Shown: positions 18,601 to 26,632 of the stretch, piece by piece
Numbering within the stretch: the first letter of the stretch is position 1
How the letters are laid out: each line of letters opens with the position of its first letter
NCBI RefSeq assembly: GCF_900112105.1
Contig: NZ_FOKV01000008.1
Location: 1 to 64,000 of the forward strand
Source of the DNA: Zunongwangia mangrovi
GTDB lineage: Bacteria > Bacteroidota > Bacteroidia > Flavobacteriales > Flavobacteriaceae
Length of the DNA: 64,000 bases
Direction of reading: 5' to 3'
Position numbers and translations under genes: made by a program
The notes under the pieces: generated by a model
Told to the model about the DNA's origin: nothing
The model's database searches: none
Seen by the model: the letters and a program-made list of their open reading frames with translations, nothing else

Positions 18601-18923
18601 TGAACGAAGATAAAAATATCTGGTCTCATGCAAGTCATGGTATTGCAGGTGCAGTAGTGCACTCCTGGGCGATAGAAGATGGATCTTTTGTAAGATTAAA
18701 CAACTTAACTTTTGGTTACAGCCTTCCAAAGGATTTGATCTCTAAAGTAGGGATGGATCAGTTTAGAATATATGCGAGTGGAAGAAACCTGCATATTTGG
18801 ACCAATTACTCAGGTTACGATCCTGAAGTTAGTACATCTGGAAACAATTTAACTCCTGGGGTAGATTACTCTTCTTTTCCAAGAAGCAGGTCATACACAC
18901 TAGGACTTAATTTAACTTTCTAA
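15618..18923 (+). CDS. SusC/RagA-type TonB-dependent outer-membrane transporter (pectin locus)
   Basis: Imports oligosaccharides captured by the partner SusD, powered by TonB. The 1101-residue chain has an N-terminal signal (FVIFILFAFTGYSQ), a carboxypeptidase-regulatory-like beta-sandwich (about 42-115: GTVKDVKTGEPLMGVSV, VTDFDGNYSI), a plug (about 120-230: AGRLPGVNVQTADGEPGA, IYGAQAANGVVVVTTKS) and a beta barrel ending in NLTF. It has no STN domain, so it does not signal to a FecR, in contrast to the SusC at 38051. A second ATG eight codons downstream (MKNSYLKF) is an equally good start. susD follows 10 bases later. Operator 2 and P2 sit directly upstream. Confidence 0.95.
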   Translation: MKYNYHKMKNSYLKFAKLRPEKKGVLSFVIFILFAFTGYSQEITGTVKDVKTGEPLMGVSVLEKGTQNGAVTDFDGNYSITVSSTDAILVFSYIGFKTLERSLDGATTLDVSMEEDLNQLGEVVIVDYGYGNVKKEDMTGSVATMSSEEFAKIPVSSAAEALAGRLPGVNVQTADGEPGAAINIRVRGGGSITQDNSPLYVVDGFIVGGINDIPPNDIETINVLKDAAATAIYGAQAANGVVVVTTKSPVVGRVSIDYNNFFQFNYLPKDRKYEVLSPYEYVFANYEYAKLRSEADVRNYERYFGVYDDIDLYRSMNGTDWQDELFGDAKVSQFHNLTVSGGTQETKVRLSVSNNNDEGLLLGSGYERTAINFKLNQQLVEDKLDLDVSARITDTETDGAGTSRNAQIGIKEAVQTRPVNGLADELDIDLNQLGSDNDFQQFLLSLISPVELSEQDWRKRTENDYVLNAALNWNILDNLSFKTTYTRSKDYREELRFYGPLTGESFNNGGSLPLGYKDNRESYSYRWLNTLNFKYNELENHSFDLLLGHEVYSSGGDQSFIRAEDFRLSITPEELFANMAFGRVDNQYTREFTESNRLSFFGRLDYQFMGKYLATVTVRADESSKFSKENRVGVFPAVALAWKIDKEEWLQDSEAINSLKLRLSYGQTGNDRIDNTATQFLFSATTNRGPGFGNMDNVYYTPSSDVLYNPDLVWETTINRNLGLDFGLFGNRVNGSLDVYYNTTKDLLLRSAIPNNTGFSEQWNNIGSTSNRGVELGFNAYIVENENFNFSTTFNFGLNRAKIEELDGTDERFFRSNWASTDLNNINDYYLKLGGTIGDIYGYVTDGYYTVDDFESYDEVAEEYILREGVPASGAVVGNSDIRPGFLKLKDINGDGVINADDRQVIGNTLPKFQGGLGFNASWKGFDASIFFNFQYGNDVYNTGKIQFNQFRRVTYGNLLQTMSTDNRYTYIDASGDITGTPGEIVTDLDQLAAMNEDKNIWSHASHGIAGAVVHSWAIEDGSFVRLNNLTFGYSLPKDLISKVGMDQFRIYASGRNLHIWTNYSGYDPEVSTSGNNLTPGVDYSSFPRSRSYTLGLNLTF

Positions 18924-18933
18924 AAACTTAACT

Positions 18934-20742
18934 ATGAAAAATAGAATTTTATATATCATATTTTTAGGGATCCTGGCGACTTCCTGTTCAGATGATTTTA
19001 TGGAGCCGGTGTCAAGATCTACCTTTGATAACCAATATATTTATTCGAATGTAGATGATGCCAGAAATGGTGTAAATGCTGTTTACTCTTATTTTAATCA
19101 GGATGCTTTTAGATCTCGATTATCGAATAATATGACGGGAAACACAGATATAGAACATGCCTCTGGTTGGACGAGTGAAGGTGATCGATATCAAATTTGG
19201 GATCTAGATGCTTTACCAAGTAACAGGGATCTGGATATCGTATGGACCTATGCGTATAGAGCAATTAGAGATGCTAATATTTCTATAGAAAGTATTCAGG
19301 CTAGTGGTTCTTTAGAATCACAAGATCCAAACGAGCAGGCCGATTTTTATCAATTATTAGGTGAAGCTTATACTTTAAGGGCGTATTGGTACAGCATGCT
19401 TATCTTTTATTTTGGAGATGTACCGTATGTAACATCTGCGCCTGTTGCTGGAGATGATTTTAACTTACCTAAAACAGATAGAAATGAAATCCTTTCAGGA
19501 GTGATTCAGGATCTAATTGATATCGAGCCTTATATGAAATGGGCAGACGAGCTGCCTTACGGAATCGAGCAGGTAAACCGCGAATATACCTTAGGAATGA
19601 TCGCAAGATTATCTTTGCAAAGAGGTGGTTATTTCTTAACACCAGATCTAAGCATGGATAGAGAAGGAGATTACCTGGATTACTATCAAATCGCAAAAGA
19701 TTATACTCAAAAGTTGATAGAGCTTAAGGATAGACCTTTACCAACAGATTTTAGACAGGTTTTTATGAATCAGGCAAAGTTTATCTCACCTGTAAATAGT
19801 GATATATTATTTGAAGTTCCATTTTCTTTAAATAGTGGTGATGTAGCCTGGAATATTGGGATGACGGTTATGGGAGGCCCAACAGCAGCTCACGATTATG
19901 GATCCGGGAATAACTATATGGCAATTCCTCCAACCTATTATTTTTCTTTCGATACGTTAGATATTAGAAGGGATGTAACCTGCGGTTTATATCAGATAAA
20001 TCAACAATTTGAGAAAGAATTTGTGAACTCGCCATCCAATATCTCTCAGGGTAAATGGAGCCGACACTTTTTGGATAATCCACCAGGAGCCTCTTCAGCA
20101 AAAGGTACAGGGATAAACTGGCCAATGCTTAGATATTCCGATGTTTTATTGATGTATGCCGAAGCCGAAAATGAATTAAATGGCCCAACAGCTTCAGCAC
20201 AGGAAGCATTAGCAAGAGTAAGACAACGTGCTTTTGAAGATACTTTCTGGCCAGAAAAGGTAGATCAATACATTAGTTCTATTTCTGGGTCTAAAGAAAG
20301 CTTTTTTGAAGCTATTGTAGATGAGAGAGCCTGGGAGTTTGGTGGTGAAATGATTAGAAAGTACGAATTAATTCGATGGGGCATTTATGCTGAAAAAACT
20401 CAGGAAACAGTAAATGAGTTAAAAGATCTGGCTGATGCTGCATTTGCAGGTACTACAAACCTACCAATTTATATGTACTGGAGAACAGATGAAAGTGGTG
20501 ATTTTGAGATCTTAAATCCTAACCGAAAAGTAGTTGCTCCGCCAGATGATACCTGGAATCAGGTTCCGTTTTTACTAAGTCTGCATAGTGACGAAACTCA
20601 ATATCAGGAATGGATTCTTTACGATTGGGAAAACTACTACAATGGGCCAAATCCAGGTGTGGCAAGATATATATTCCCAATACCAACAATTGCTATCGAG
20701 AACAGTCAGGGAACTTTAAAAAATGATGGTTATGGTTTTTAA
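18934..20742 (+). CDS. SusD/RagB-type surface glycan-binding lipoprotein (pectin locus)
   Basis: Forms the lid of the SusC transporter and binds glycan at the cell surface. The lipobox is ILATSCSDDF; the acidic residues right after the Cys suit the surface export signal of Bacteroidota lipoproteins. TPR-like helices with LLGEAYTLRAYWYSMLIFYF and the C-terminal MLRYSDVLLMYAEAENEL and RVRQRAF blocks are classical SusD. At 602 residues it is slightly long. The next gene begins inside its last codons (20 bases of overlap), which indicates coupled translation. Confidence 0.95.
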   Translation: MKNRILYIIFLGILATSCSDDFMEPVSRSTFDNQYIYSNVDDARNGVNAVYSYFNQDAFRSRLSNNMTGNTDIEHASGWTSEGDRYQIWDLDALPSNRDLDIVWTYAYRAIRDANISIESIQASGSLESQDPNEQADFYQLLGEAYTLRAYWYSMLIFYFGDVPYVTSAPVAGDDFNLPKTDRNEILSGVIQDLIDIEPYMKWADELPYGIEQVNREYTLGMIARLSLQRGGYFLTPDLSMDREGDYLDYYQIAKDYTQKLIELKDRPLPTDFRQVFMNQAKFISPVNSDILFEVPFSLNSGDVAWNIGMTVMGGPTAAHDYGSGNNYMAIPPTYYFSFDTLDIRRDVTCGLYQINQQFEKEFVNSPSNISQGKWSRHFLDNPPGASSAKGTGINWPMLRYSDVLLMYAEAENELNGPTASAQEALARVRQRAFEDTFWPEKVDQYISSISGSKESFFEAIVDERAWEFGGEMIRKYELIRWGIYAEKTQETVNELKDLADAAFAGTTNLPIYMYWRTDESGDFEILNPNRKVVAPPDDTWNQVPFLLSLHSDETQYQEWILYDWENYYNGPNPGVARYIFPIPTIAIENSQGTLKNDGYGF

Positions 20743-22414
20743 TATATTAAGAGGACTTAAAAATAAATATGCCCTAAACATTTTTGTTATTCTAGTTGGA
20801 GTGATCATGTTTAGTGCTTGTGAAAAAGATGAAGAGGTTTTTGATAGAACTCGTCTTTTTAGACCCGTTTTAAACGAAGATTTATATTCTGAAGGAAACG
20901 TGATTATCGTTAATCTTGGTAATATGCGAAGTGCCGAATACTATACGGTAGAAGTTAGTCGCGACACTTTCGCTACCATCGATTATACGATAGAAACAGA
21001 TACCAATTACGTAGAGATCAATGAAGATCTAATTGGAGAAGAACTTTACTGGAATACTTTATATCAAATTAGAGCCACAGCACACGCTGATGATCCAGAG
21101 TTTGACAGTAGAATTTCAGATCTGGGAAATGTAAGAACCCAAAGATTTCCATCAATACTTAATGTTCCAAGTCGCTTTGATGTGATCGATACGGCTGCCA
21201 GGGTAACCTGGACAGCGGCAGGAGCTCCGGTAACCGGAATTCAGGTATATGCCGCGGAAGATCTTTCTCTAAATACACCACTTTTCGAAGAACGATCGGT
21301 GAATCAGGAAGAAAGGGACTCAACTGAAGCTATCGTTACAGGTTTAGATCCAGATACCGAATATCAGATTGCGCTGTATAGTGAAGATCAATTAAGAGGT
21401 TGGGTAAATTATACTACTTTACCAATGGATATCGATCCTAATGATGCTAATGTGATAGATATAAGAGGCGCTACAGATTCACTGGCGGTTTCTAATGCGG
21501 TTGCATCTGCTCCAGATGGTGCAGTGGTTTTAATTTCAAGAGGAAGCGTTTATAAATTTCCAGAGCAAAACTTAAATAAATCTATTACCATTCGTGCAAC
21601 TTATGGTTTTGGTGAAAAACAAGCCATGCTATACACTACAGGCAACTGGGATATAGATGATAATTCTAATATCGATCATGTTCGATTTATAGATCTTGAA
21701 CTTCGAGGAGAGGATTATACAGGTGATTACGTATTTAATCCAAACCGAAGCAATGTAAATGTAGGTGAAGTATTATTCGAAAAATGTCATATTTCTAATT
21801 TTAGAGGAATAATGAGAATAAGAACAACAGTGCAGGTAGAAGAATTTACCATTAGTAATTCTATCGTAGACACTATTGGAGGTTACGGGATTTTCACAAC
21901 AGATACTAATCCTTCTTCAGATGCACCTACTGCTTCAGTACAGGAGATCAACTTATTGAACAGTTCATTTAATTATATCGATACCGGAATTCAGTCTAGA
22001 AACAATTCACAGTCTATTACCATAGATGGATGTTCTTTTGCGAACTTTATTGTAACCGGTGGCCGATTCTTTAGATATAGAGGAGGTGATGGTAATGATA
22101 ATGTAACTAACGGGATTACAATCAGTAATTCGATCTTTGGACATAGTTGGGACGCTAGTGATAGCGATAACTACGGAATCCAGGGAATTGGCCAGGGATT
22201 AGGAAATACCAATTTCAATATTGTAAATAACTATTCTACGGCGAATTTCTTCTTTAGTGGGGGAGAAATTCCAGGTTTCCCAATTGCGAATTATAATGGT
22301 ACCCAGGATGATCTTTGGATGAATGTAGCTACTGAGAATAATTTTAATTTTCAGGATAGAGGATTCTCAGGAAGATTTGATACTGGTGATCCACGATGGA
22401 GAATAGAATTATAG
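20723..22414 (+). CDS. DUF4957/DUF5123-type beta-helix surface lipoprotein, candidate pectin-binding protein
   Basis: A 563-residue lipoprotein (lipobox IMFSACEKD) with no catalytic motif that I can recognise. Residues about 35-230 look like two fibronectin-III-like domains (TARVTWTAAGAPVTGIQVY, GLDPDTEYQIALYSEDQ); the rest is a right-handed beta-helix resembling pectate lyases in fold, with rungs such as VQEINLLNSSFNYIDTGIQS and SITIDGCSFANFI. This matches the DUF4957/DUF5123 proteins that sit beside SusCD in pectin loci. I infer a surface glycan-binding role. The annotated ATG overlaps susD by 20 bases; ATGs at 20726 and 20732 are alternatives. A strong terminator follows, before the first lyase. 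Confidence 0.8.
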   Translation: MMVMVFNILRGLKNKYALNIFVILVGVIMFSACEKDEEVFDRTRLFRPVLNEDLYSEGNVIIVNLGNMRSAEYYTVEVSRDTFATIDYTIETDTNYVEINEDLIGEELYWNTLYQIRATAHADDPEFDSRISDLGNVRTQRFPSILNVPSRFDVIDTAARVTWTAAGAPVTGIQVYAAEDLSLNTPLFEERSVNQEERDSTEAIVTGLDPDTEYQIALYSEDQLRGWVNYTTLPMDIDPNDANVIDIRGATDSLAVSNAVASAPDGAVVLISRGSVYKFPEQNLNKSITIRATYGFGEKQAMLYTTGNWDIDDNSNIDHVRFIDLELRGEDYTGDYVFNPNRSNVNVGEVLFEKCHISNFRGIMRIRTTVQVEEFTISNSIVDTIGGYGIFTTDTNPSSDAPTASVQEINLLNSSFNYIDTGIQSRNNSQSITIDGCSFANFIVTGGRFFRYRGGDGNDNVTNGITISNSIFGHSWDASDSDNYGIQGIGQGLGNTNFNIVNNYSTANFFFSGGEIPGFPIANYNGTQDDLWMNVATENNFNFQDRGFSGRFDTGDPRWRIEL

Positions 22415-22426
22415 ACTAAATAACGA

Positions 22427-22459
22427 TCAAAGCTGGAATTTTCCAGCTTTGATTTTTTT
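22427..22459 (+). terminator. Intrinsic terminator inside the susCD-lyase block
   Basis: TCAAAGCTGGAA (22427-22438) pairs with TTCCAGCTTTGA (22441-22452), followed by seven T. The perfect 12-base arms make this one of the best terminators in the window. It lies between the surface lipoprotein and the PL1 gene, so the lyases either depend on read-through or have a promoter of their own. Confidence 0.85.
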
Positions 22460-22470
22460 AAATCAATATT

Positions 22471-23907
22471 GTGAAAATTATTCTATATTTTTTTACCGCA
22501 TTTATTTTTTCCTGCTCTGGCGATCATGATCAAAGTGAAGAAGAATCGCCTGTTGGCCACGAACCTGTTCAGGAAGAAGCTTTCGCATTTCCTACTGCTG
22601 AAGGTTTTGGCAAGCATGCGACTGGTGGTCGTGGGGGGAAAGTTATTTATGTTTCCAAATTATCAGATGATGGATCTAAAGGAACATTGCGATATGCCAT
22701 TAATCAGCCTGGAGCACGTTATATTGTATTTAGTACCGGCGGGACAATTTTTCTAAATTCAGAATTAAAAATAGAAAATCCCAATCTTACCATTGCCGGG
22801 CAATCTGCCCCGGGTGAAGGGATTAGTATAGCCGGGTATCCTGTGAGTATTGCAGCCGATAATATTATTATTAGGTTTTTAAGATTTCGAATGGGAGATC
22901 TAAATGATGTAGAAGGTGATGCGCTTGGATCCCGATTTAATAAAAATATCATAATCGATCATTGTTCTATGAGCTGGTCTACAGACGAATGTGTTTCAAT
23001 TTATAACAACGAGAATACTACATTACAATGGTGTCTTATTGCTGAAAGTTTAAGGAATTCGGCTCACGCAAAAGGAGCGCACGGCTATGGCGGAATTTGG
23101 GGAGGTAAAAATGCAAGTTTTCACCACAATTTATTAGCCCATCATGATAGCCGAAATCCGCGATTAGGAGAATATGCAGGATCTGCCTTTGCATTAACAG
23201 ATTTGGTAGACGTTAGAAACAACGTAATTTATAATTGGCAGGGTAATAGTATCTATGGCGGAGAAGCCATGAATGTTAATATTGTAAATAATTATTACAA
23301 ACCGGGACCTGCAACCTCAAAAAAAGAACGAATCGTAGCTATCGATAAAAACCTTAATGAGGATACTGAAGTTTATAATATTTGGGGCAAGTTTTTTATA
23401 GACGGAAATTTTGTTGAAGGAAGTACACGGGCAAGTGAGAATAATTGGGAATTTGGAGTATACAATCAAATTCATAGCAAATACGGTAGTTTAAACCAAG
23501 AAGATAAGAATGCCATGAAGATTGAATCTCAGCATCCTATCGATGATAATGTAGAAACTCAGAGTGCTCAGCAGGCTTATGAAGCTGTATTGGCTAAGGC
23601 CGGCAATACCATGTTTAGGGATAAAGTAGACGAACATGTAATTGCAGATGTGAAAAATAAAAGTTTTACCTATTCTGGATCTCGTGGAAGTACAAACGGA
23701 ATTATAGATACCCAAAGTGATGTTGGTGGCTATCCAGAATTAGATAAGGGAACCGCTTTAAAAGATTCAGATTTAGACGGAATGCCAGACGATTGGGAAA
23801 TCGAAAATAATTTGGATCCTGAGAAGTTTGATGCAAACGATAACGATCTTAGTACAGGTTACGATAATCTGGAAGTATATTTAAATAGCCTTACCCCAAA
23901 CAAATAA
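22471..23907 (+). CDS. PL1 pectate lyase family protein, lipoprotein
   Basis: Cleaves de-esterified homogalacturonan by beta-elimination, giving 4,5-unsaturated ends for the GH105. The parallel beta-helix is seen in GTLRYAINQPGARYIVF, LTIAGQSAPGEGISI, FLRFRMGDLNDVEGDAL (calcium-site region), IIDHCSMSWSTDE and GAHGYGGIWGG...ASFHHNLLAHHDSRNPRLG. The C-terminus has a DSDLDGMPDDWE calcium-binding element like thrombospondin type 3. The start is unusual: only a GTG (22471) fits, since an in-frame TAA lies 12 bases upstream and no ATG precedes the short lipoprotein signal (AFIFSCSG). It is 478 residues long and paralogous to the PL1 half of the next gene. Confidence 0.9.
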   Translation: MKIILYFFTAFIFSCSGDHDQSEEESPVGHEPVQEEAFAFPTAEGFGKHATGGRGGKVIYVSKLSDDGSKGTLRYAINQPGARYIVFSTGGTIFLNSELKIENPNLTIAGQSAPGEGISIAGYPVSIAADNIIIRFLRFRMGDLNDVEGDALGSRFNKNIIIDHCSMSWSTDECVSIYNNENTTLQWCLIAESLRNSAHAKGAHGYGGIWGGKNASFHHNLLAHHDSRNPRLGEYAGSAFALTDLVDVRNNVIYNWQGNSIYGGEAMNVNIVNNYYKPGPATSKKERIVAIDKNLNEDTEVYNIWGKFFIDGNFVEGSTRASENNWEFGVYNQIHSKYGSLNQEDKNAMKIESQHPIDDNVETQSAQQAYEAVLAKAGNTMFRDKVDEHVIADVKNKSFTYSGSRGSTNGIIDTQSDVGGYPELDKGTALKDSDLDGMPDDWEIENNLDPEKFDANDNDLSTGYDNLEVYLNSLTPNK

Positions 23908-23923
23908 CCCGAAAAAAACAACC

Positions 23924-26146
23924 ATGAAATACCGAAAATCGATAAAGTACCAGCCATTTTTTATACTGAATCTTCTTCTGTTATTTCTTCTTAGTGTAGA
24001 TTCTGCCTCAGCACAAAAACTGGCTTTTCCCGGCGCTGAGGGTTTTGGTAGATACACCAAAGGAGGAAGAGATGGCATCGTTTACAAAGTAACGAATCTT
24101 AATGATAGCGGGGAAGGAAGTCTTAGAAAAGGAATTCAAAAAAGAGACCCCAGAATTATCGTTTTTGAGGTTTCAGGAACGATTAATTTAGAATCCTCTC
24201 TGGATATAAACCGCGGAAATCTTACCATTGCAGGACAAACTGCACCAGAAGGCGGAATTACGCTTAAAGGTTATCCTGTTAAGATTAAGGCCGACAATGT
24301 GATCATCCAGTATTTACGATTTAGGATGGGTGATATTAACGATGTAGAAGACGATGCTTTTGGAGGTCGTGGTAATTCAGATATTATGATCGATCATTGT
24401 TCGATAAGTTGGGCAACAGACGAAAATTCTTCATTTTACTGGAACAAAAATTTCACCATGCAGTGGTGTATAATTTCAGAAGCATTAAATAGATCGGTAC
24501 ATCATAAGGGTGCACATGGTTATGGCGGAATCTGGGGAGGCGAAAATGCCAGTTTTCATCATAATTTAATTGCCAGCAATAGTAGTAGAAATCCGCGTTT
24601 TGGAGGATCATCTTCGGTTCCAAATAAAGAAGATGAACTGGTCGATTTCAGAAATAATGTCATTTTTAACTGGGGATTTAATAGTATTTATGGTGGCGAA
24701 AAAGGGCGGTACAATGTGGTAAATAATTACTTTAAACCGGGACCTGCTACAGAGGATGATGTGAAAGACCGAATTTTGAATCCTAGTAAACCTTATGGCC
24801 AATTTTTTGTTGAAGGAAATTATGTTGAGGGCTCGCAAACGGTAAGTAGAGATAACTGGAAAGGTGGCGTGCAATGTGATGATCCTGCTAAAACCAAAGC
24901 TTCAGAAATGTTCGATATTTTGAATAATATCACTACTGAAGAAGCTTATACTGCTTACAATAACGTCCTTAAAAAAGCCGGCGCCAGTCTTTACAGAGAT
25001 GAGGTGGATGAACGAATAATTACAGAAGTAAGATCTGGTAACACGACTTTTAAAAACGGAATAATAGATTCTCAGGAAGACGTTGGCGGATGGCCTAATC
25101 TAAAAAACGGACAAAGTAAAAAAGATAGCGATGGCGATGGCATGCCAGATGAATGGGAGAAAGCAAATAATCTAAATCCTAATAAAAACGACGCTACGCA
25201 ATATCAATTAAGTGAGCAGTATACAAATCTCGAAATTTATATCCAGGAATTAACAAAATCGGCTCAGTATGATTTTATCGTAGCAAGTGATGGGAGTGGC
25301 GATTTTAAGACACTAACAAAACTCATTAATCATTTGCCTGATTTTAGAAAAAATGAAACGCGAGTTTTTATAAAAAATGGTATCTATAAAGAGAAACTGG
25401 TTTTGCCAGCTTCTAAAACCAATATTCAGTTTATAGGTGAAAGTAAGGACAGTACGATCATAACTTACGACGATTACGCAAGCAAACTCAATCGCTTTGG
25501 GGAAGGTTTGGGAACAACAGGATCGACGTCTTTCTTTATTTTTGGAGACGATTTTTATGCAGAAAATATTACGTTCGAAAATAGTGCCGGTCGCGTGGGT
25601 CAAGCCGTAGCCGTTAGGGTAGACGGAAACAATGCTCATTTTAAGAATTGCAATTTCCTGGGCAATCAGGATACGCTTTATTTGCATGGTAAAAACAGTA
25701 AGCAATTTTATGAAAACTGCTATATCGAGGGAACGGTAGATTTTATTTTTGGATGGTCTTCGGCGTTTTTTTATCAATGTGAGATTAAAAGTAAACGAGA
25801 TGGCTATGTGACGGCAGCTTCTACCGAAGAAGGTGCGAAATACGGTATTGTTTTTATTGAATGTGATTTTACTGCGGAAGGAGTTGAAGCAAATTCGGTT
25901 TACCTGGGAAGACCGTGGAGAAATTATGCGCAAACCGTACTTGTTAATTGCCATCTTGGAGATCATATTAAAACAGAAGGCTGGCATAACTGGGGAAAAC
26001 CGGAAGCCGAAGAAACCACTTTTTATGCTGAATACAATTCTACCGGGCCTGGAGCTTCAGACGACCGAGTAAATTGGGCAAAATCTTTATCTGAAGAACA
26101 ACAGAAATATTATTTAAGCTTGCTAAATAAGAATAAGCAGAATTAG
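23924..26146 (+). CDS. Bifunctional PL1 pectate lyase and CE8 pectin methylesterase, exported
   Basis: A 740-residue fusion with signal peptide ending SASAQ. Residues about 25-415 form a PL1 lyase (FPGAEGFGRYTKGGRDG, FRMGDINDVEDDAFGG, IDHCSISWATDE, GAHGYGGIWGG, SRNPRFGG), with the same DSDGDGMPDEWE element as its neighbour at the end. Residues about 440-740 form a CE8 methylesterase: DGSGDFKTLTKLI, GQAVAVRVDGNN, GNQDTLYLHG, EGTVDFIFGWS and LGRPWRNYAQT. CE8 exposes free carboxylates that PL1 then cuts, so the fusion couples two successive steps. It starts 16 bases after the first PL1 gene and ends at a clear terminator, closing the locus. Confidence 0.93.
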   Translation: MKYRKSIKYQPFFILNLLLLFLLSVDSASAQKLAFPGAEGFGRYTKGGRDGIVYKVTNLNDSGEGSLRKGIQKRDPRIIVFEVSGTINLESSLDINRGNLTIAGQTAPEGGITLKGYPVKIKADNVIIQYLRFRMGDINDVEDDAFGGRGNSDIMIDHCSISWATDENSSFYWNKNFTMQWCIISEALNRSVHHKGAHGYGGIWGGENASFHHNLIASNSSRNPRFGGSSSVPNKEDELVDFRNNVIFNWGFNSIYGGEKGRYNVVNNYFKPGPATEDDVKDRILNPSKPYGQFFVEGNYVEGSQTVSRDNWKGGVQCDDPAKTKASEMFDILNNITTEEAYTAYNNVLKKAGASLYRDEVDERIITEVRSGNTTFKNGIIDSQEDVGGWPNLKNGQSKKDSDGDGMPDEWEKANNLNPNKNDATQYQLSEQYTNLEIYIQELTKSAQYDFIVASDGSGDFKTLTKLINHLPDFRKNETRVFIKNGIYKEKLVLPASKTNIQFIGESKDSTIITYDDYASKLNRFGEGLGTTGSTSFFIFGDDFYAENITFENSAGRVGQAVAVRVDGNNAHFKNCNFLGNQDTLYLHGKNSKQFYENCYIEGTVDFIFGWSSAFFYQCEIKSKRDGYVTAASTEEGAKYGIVFIECDFTAEGVEANSVYLGRPWRNYAQTVLVNCHLGDHIKTEGWHNWGKPEAEETTFYAEYNSTGPGASDDRVNWAKSLSEEQQKYYLSLLNKNKQN

Positions 26147-26178
26147 AAATATTTTCTAAAACCTTCAATTTCCAACCA

Positions 26179-26207
26179 GGGAGTAATTAAAAATTACTCC
26201 CTTTTTT
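26179..26207 (+). terminator. Intrinsic terminator closing the pectin locus
   Basis: GGGAGTAATT (26179-26188) and AATTACTCCC (26192-26201) with a 3-base A loop, then six T. It lies 33 bases after the PL1-CE8 stop. Confidence 0.9.
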
Positions 26208-26327
26208 AATAGTAGATTTCTAACTGTGATTTAAAAATAGGTGTCAAATTGTAAGGTTCTATTTTTAATGCTACTCACTATATAGCATAAAGTAAATTAG
26301 TGTAGTCGATTAATAAGGATTCAGATT

Positions 26328-26597
26328 TTGGAATTAAAACAGGTAGAAAAAATAGCAAAAGCTTTAAGTGACCACAATAGGCTTCTTATTTTAAAAGCGA
26401 TTCGAGCAAATAAAGGCAACTTAGATTGCTCGGCTATTGTAAATTCTATCGAACTTGCGCAGCCTTCGATTAGTCATCATATTAAAAAGCTGGTAGAGGC
26501 CGATATTATTTTGCCGCATAAAGAAGGCCGTTTTTATTCCTATTCTATAAACGAAGATTTATTAAGTCGTTATGTAACTACACTAAAAGAGCTTTAA
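26328..26597 (+). CDS. ArsR-family winged-helix transcriptional regulator
   Basis: An 89-residue DNA-binding protein with the ArsR layout: KALSDHNRLLILKAI as entry helix, AQPSISHHIKKLVEADII as recognition helix region and the wing KEGRFYSYSINEDLL. I see no cysteine pair of the metal-sensing type (a single Cys in NLDCSAI), so the ligand is unknown. The only start compatible with the fold is TTG at 26328: an in-frame TAG lies at 26298 and there is no ATG. It is 35 bases before the monooxygenase gene, with which it probably shares a transcript and perhaps regulates it. Confidence 0.85.
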   Translation: MELKQVEKIAKALSDHNRLLILKAIRANKGNLDCSAIVNSIELAQPSISHHIKKLVEADIILPHKEGRFYSYSINEDLLSRYVTTLKEL

Positions 26598-26632
26598 TTT
26601 TTAATGAATTATATATTGAAGTATTTAAATAT

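Noticed and set aside
25313-25987. Long 224-codon frame on the minus strand across the CE8 half of the PL1-CE8 gene
   Set aside because: It lies entirely antisense to a well-supported catalytic domain, has a Cys/Phe/Ile-rich composition typical of reverse-strand shadows and shows no family motif.
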